17,475 nt of DNA from Mycoplasmatota bacterium (GTDB lineage Bacteria; Bacillota_I; Bacilli_A; Izemoplasmatales; Hujiaoplasmataceae): contig JAGLYJ010000019.1 in the NCBI GenBank assembly GCA_023132365.1, positions 1 to 17,475 on the forward strand, read 5' to 3'. Of the stretch, positions 16,901 to 17,475 are shown piece after piece. The notes under the pieces were generated by a model. That model saw only the letters and a program-made list of their open reading frames with translations. It had not been told where the DNA came from and searched no databases. A program made the translations under genes and the position numbers. Numbering within the stretch: the stretch's first letter is position 1; every line of letters begins with the position of its first letter.

Positions 16901-17475
16901 AAGAGTATCTGGTACAGTCGCTATACCTACAAATGACGCAGCTGATTTAGTTGTATCTAAAACAGTAGGTGGAACGGAATATATCTTAGTTAGCGAAATT
17001 AAGCATTTGTTTAACGCTCTTGATGTACTAGGATTCAGCGTTACTGATTTTGATGGTAGCTTAGGACTAACTGCATTATTTGCTTCAGCAAACCCAACAA
17101 CTTATGATGCAAGTCAAGATACTATGTTAGAAAGTGCTATTATGCACGCAACAATGACTGATCAAATATCTGCTTTAGACGGTAGTGCTGTTACAATTCC
17201 ATTAGCTGATTTTGATAGTGTATCTATTGAAAATATAGTTACAGGATTTACATATTTGAAAAAAGCAGAAATTAAGACATTAATTAACGGTATGGATTTA
17301 CTAGGATTCTCTGGTGATCTTTCAAGCTTTGGAGGAAGTATTGATTTATCTACTTTATCTGATTCAGGAAATCAAGACACTGTCTTATTATCAAATATAT
17401 TACATGCTACATTAAGTGATCAAATATTCGTGTTAGATGGAGGAGCTATCATTATTCCATCTACGAACGATTTAG
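10989..17475 (+). CDS. Giant membrane-anchored protein: CvpA-like domain plus long tandem-repeat array (C-terminus beyond window)
   Basis: The frame is open for 2162 codons without a stop, from an ATG with a strong AGGAGGA site. Residues 1-190 contain four hydrophobic segments (about 8-28, 34-57, 115-148, 165-190). GFLRGLKKSIW after the first and KNRGLGALFGLLSGAVSLYV at the fourth match CvpA-family proteins. The two short loops are basic (RGLKKS; SRKKTDKYRSKNRG), so by the positive-inside rule both ends are outside and everything after residue 190 is extracellular. Residues about 299-625 hold decayed modules; from residue 626 there are 16 complete modules and part of a 17th. Module consensus: E-L/I-x3-F/I-x-A-L-x-x-L-G-I-x-D, then S-I-L, then S-x-I-x-x-A-T-V-S-x-Q-L-x-D-L, a V-V-P strand and a variable tail. 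The array is strongly acidic. I recognise no family for the modules. Roles as an adhesin, surface layer or stalk-like structure are guesses. Confidence 0.92.
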   Translation, partial: MPADMDFVLYFNLAFFSMLGMGMLFGFLRGLKKSIWSFFVTLIFFVIFFLTINMAVNILWDLNMSFLGGLLANVSPALSDATSLSSAVPLMLEEFLGAELQDSLTNVHFLELVTSLSLFVVKIVYTIIYFTVFQLIYRLIFFILRLIIFPSRKKTDKYRSKNRGLGALFGLLSGAVSLYVSLIVFGGLISIADSIVQVLPDPEGMQLSAVEFRDGYSKPDESLLALPGFDFDTSNPDLDAAMDMMNGMVDAYNTNIIVTTQNQLTMESAYTGEEMPMNLYLFDEVLSVDYQENQIAIREEIGIYANVAGNLMNSDYMDSGDLADISGDDIRGVFTDLAASNLFTSIIPIAVEVGADFVGVDISIPSADLYAINWGDEVAQLGEIAATAFDLINAAGVLDGNVDLNTITLDGDDVESLFVALGDSDLVNLAAYVAMEPVLEMLGEELDLQAIITVPETVEDWASEFVAIGAIANEVLSTGISIGDFSSGDPFALIGVLSEIDFTVILGSSIITNAIINILSGETDLIDIAFLTIPDGLDWDVELENILIAINSLATQSDVIDFSDFENLDFNLIADLDLDAINAIFDSKILVATITTQLLALDLGADFPIIIPDSALDAQGYLLKTELQDVVTAAGMIVSELVCPVGDDSCADLGFDIGAMLTLADEDIDVLLAPMILSATVGSLLIDMGGDVLTIPGSALTSIAVDGVDQDVVSKAEIKAAFLAITTLGITDIDNIEVDASILTNLATEADSTVLDLDKADNLFASLILNATLSQYLLDFATGAEAMVVVPYKDQDEVLIRLEDPVDQTEYISQAELTNILEAILALDITDFNNIESIDLGLMLDKVSILLESAIMHATVSKQLMDLTDVIVVPDDKLDGNPLKLEIGDVGKTTMFIDKLELEAAFDALDVLGITDITNVTVDVSILNNLGTIADSTILDTAKSDILFGSTIINATLSKFLLDFTEGAEAFVVVPIKDQDNADVLITATDGTEFIEQAELTNILKAILAINITDFNNVETLDLNTIIDNVSVLLDSAIMHATVSKQLLDLDTVIVVPTSNELGNPVKIETGPVGNETTFIERTELEAVFDALEVLEMTDINNVAIDISILNNLAVEGQPTVLDTAKADVLFSSAVINATLSKYLIDFTSGDDPFIVVPYEAQDGTTIRIIDPVDSVEVIAEVELTNILEAILILDIQDFNAVDTMSLDTILANVDVLLDSSILHASISKQLIGLDTVIVVPTNNELGNPVKVTTGDPGFETVLIDKDELAFTFDALEVLGITDIENVAIDMTILTNLAEDGNPTVLDSVKADTLFASAVINATLSKYILDFSTGTDPFLVVPNNSQDGTAITVTDPVDSIKVITEVELTNVLEAILILDLDSFDSVESLGIDTILGNVSAILDSSIMHASISKQFLDLGTGVVVVPTYHENDTQLVITQGTVDFIDRTELENTFNALEVLGMSDISTMTVDITQILNNLGEDADPTVLDSTKANTLFSSTILKATIAKYILDFSSGATPILQVPQKDENDLYIKTQNSHDTTVFIVQDELSNILGAILALGLSDFDNVSVLSLATIISNKTAILDSTILQATVSKQLIDLGGGAVIIPEFEEDNSTEVLVTRGDVGQELTYIARLELEELFDALEILGIADLDGFDGGVDLSILNQPGAVNTLVKSAILQATISDQVLALAGGGGATLVVIPYETPDGLTDLRRMIGITSPVEMIKQTELENLIDAFVALGFTDVNNLEAAISISTLTDNSVAIFESYTIQATVSNQVLDLESATIVIPFYNDDLVTPTKLRNISGPALTETEYIDKDELIALMAALDVLIPDGQGVSGFDGSVDLALFYDLGPRTILLDSSILQATISKQIIDLGTAIEVPTVRDDSTVVRLTAGIILAEQTEYLVNDEIHALFEALEVLGMGDISEFDSSTLNFDKFMPSFGAGYEANQDALFGSACIQATVSEQIIDLRVSGTVAIPTNDAADLVVSKTVGGTEYILVSEIKHLFNALDVLGFSVTDFDGSLGLTALFASANPTTYDASQDTMLESAIMHATMTDQISALDGSAVTIPLADFDSVSIENIVTGFTYLKKAEIKTLINGMDLLGFSGDLSSFGGSIDLSTLSDSGNQDTVLLSNILHATLSDQIFVLDGGAIIIPSTNDL
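11880..12863 (+). repeat. Degenerate N-terminal copies of the repeat module
   Basis: Within the giant protein, residues about 298-625 show the same succession (E-x-x-x-hydrophobic helix, S-x-I helix, hydrophobic strand ending in P) with little identity, for example SSIITNAIINIL followed by LTIP, and SKILVATITTQLLALD followed by IIIP. The clearest copy starts with the Glu at 12612 and runs 84 residues to the first regular module. I judge three or four copies. Confidence 0.6.
12864..17475 (+). repeat. Tandem array of about 82-100-residue protein modules
   Basis: The first Glu codons of successive modules are at 12864, 13137, 13434, 13689, 13983, 14238, 14535, 14790, 15087, 15333, 15633, 15894, 16173, 16443, 16716, 16995 and 17268. 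Spacings in residues are 91, 99, 85, 98, 85, 99, 85, 99, 82, 100, 87, 93, 90, 91, 93, 91. The most constant segment is the helix SxIxxATVSxQLxDL; the most variable is the stretch after the VVP strand, where length differences lie. All indels keep the frame. The array continues past the window. Confidence 0.92.
13434..15893 (+). repeat. Central higher-order repeat: five two-module units of about 550 bp
   Basis: In this part short modules (82-87 residues, beginning ELTNILEAIL and containing IMHATVSKQL) alternate with long ones (98-100 residues, beginning ELEAxFDALEVLG and containing INATLSKYLLDF). The same landmark (the ATGCATG-type codons of the MHATVS helix) recurs at 13551, 14100, 14652, 15204 and 15750: steps of 549, 552, 552 and 546 bp. 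Like modules resemble each other more than their neighbours, so the pair was the unit duplicated. Confidence 0.85.

Noticed and set aside
10989..17475. Possibility that the repeat region is a decayed or frameshifted gene.
   Set aside because: The frame of the start codon at 10989 is the same as that of the last module, and the modules read through without a stop; all length changes are multiples of three.
12864..17475. CRISPR array or non-coding tandem repeat.
   Set aside because: Units are about 250-300 bp, diverged at DNA level and conserved at protein level with in-frame indels, which is coding-repeat behaviour.
1..17475. TGA read as tryptophan, as in Mycoplasma and Spiroplasma.
   Set aside because: All long genes are full length under the standard code and their conserved Trp positions (for example in GH36 DDGW and KWD) are TGG.

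Overview
The window is AT-rich DNA with strong AGGAGG-type ribosome binding sites and tightly packed genes. Tryptophan is encoded by TGG and no gene contains an in-frame TGA, so the standard bacterial code is in use. This points to a low-GC Bacillota or Tenericutes-type genome that keeps TGA out of the sense code (an Acholeplasma-, Izemoplasma- or Haloplasma-like organism is my guess, from composition and gene style only) and argues against Mycoplasma or Spiroplasma.

Layout. Bases 1-3018 (+ strand) are the end of an operon: a truncated PlsC-type acyltransferase, two half-size ChrA chromate-transporter-family proteins, a PAP2-superfamily membrane phosphatase and a small YcxB-like membrane protein, closed by an intrinsic terminator. 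Bases 3051-9913 (+) look like a second transcription unit. It starts at a promoter with a TetR-type operator in its spacer and encodes an unusually long TetR-family regulator whose C-terminal half resembles a degenerate ABC ATPase domain, then an ABC-2-type membrane protein, a GH36 alpha-galactosidase and a GH2 beta-galactosidase-type enzyme. It ends at a strong hairpin shared with the converging gene. Bases 9934-10818 (- strand) encode a lipoprotein trypsin/HtrA-like serine protease without a PDZ domain. Diverging from it, from 10989 to the end of the window and beyond, is a giant open reading frame of more than 2160 codons.

The giant gene is the most unusual content. It starts with a four-helix CvpA-like membrane domain and continues with a long acidic array of about 82-100-residue modules: 16 complete, a 17th cut by the window, and several decayed copies upstream. 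The positive-inside rule places the whole array outside the cell. The central modules alternate in length (about 85 and 99 residues), which implies duplication in pairs of about 550 bp, while modules near both ends have a period of about 91 residues. The neighbouring secreted protease recalls mycobacterial MarP, where a CvpA-like membrane domain and a trypsin-like protease are one polypeptide, so the divergent pair may be a functional unit at the cell surface. That is inference.

The second transcription unit links a regulator/transporter module to two intracellular galactosidases. No dedicated sugar importer is visible. Plausible roles are galactoside use controlled by the TetR-like protein, or two unrelated modules sharing a transcript.
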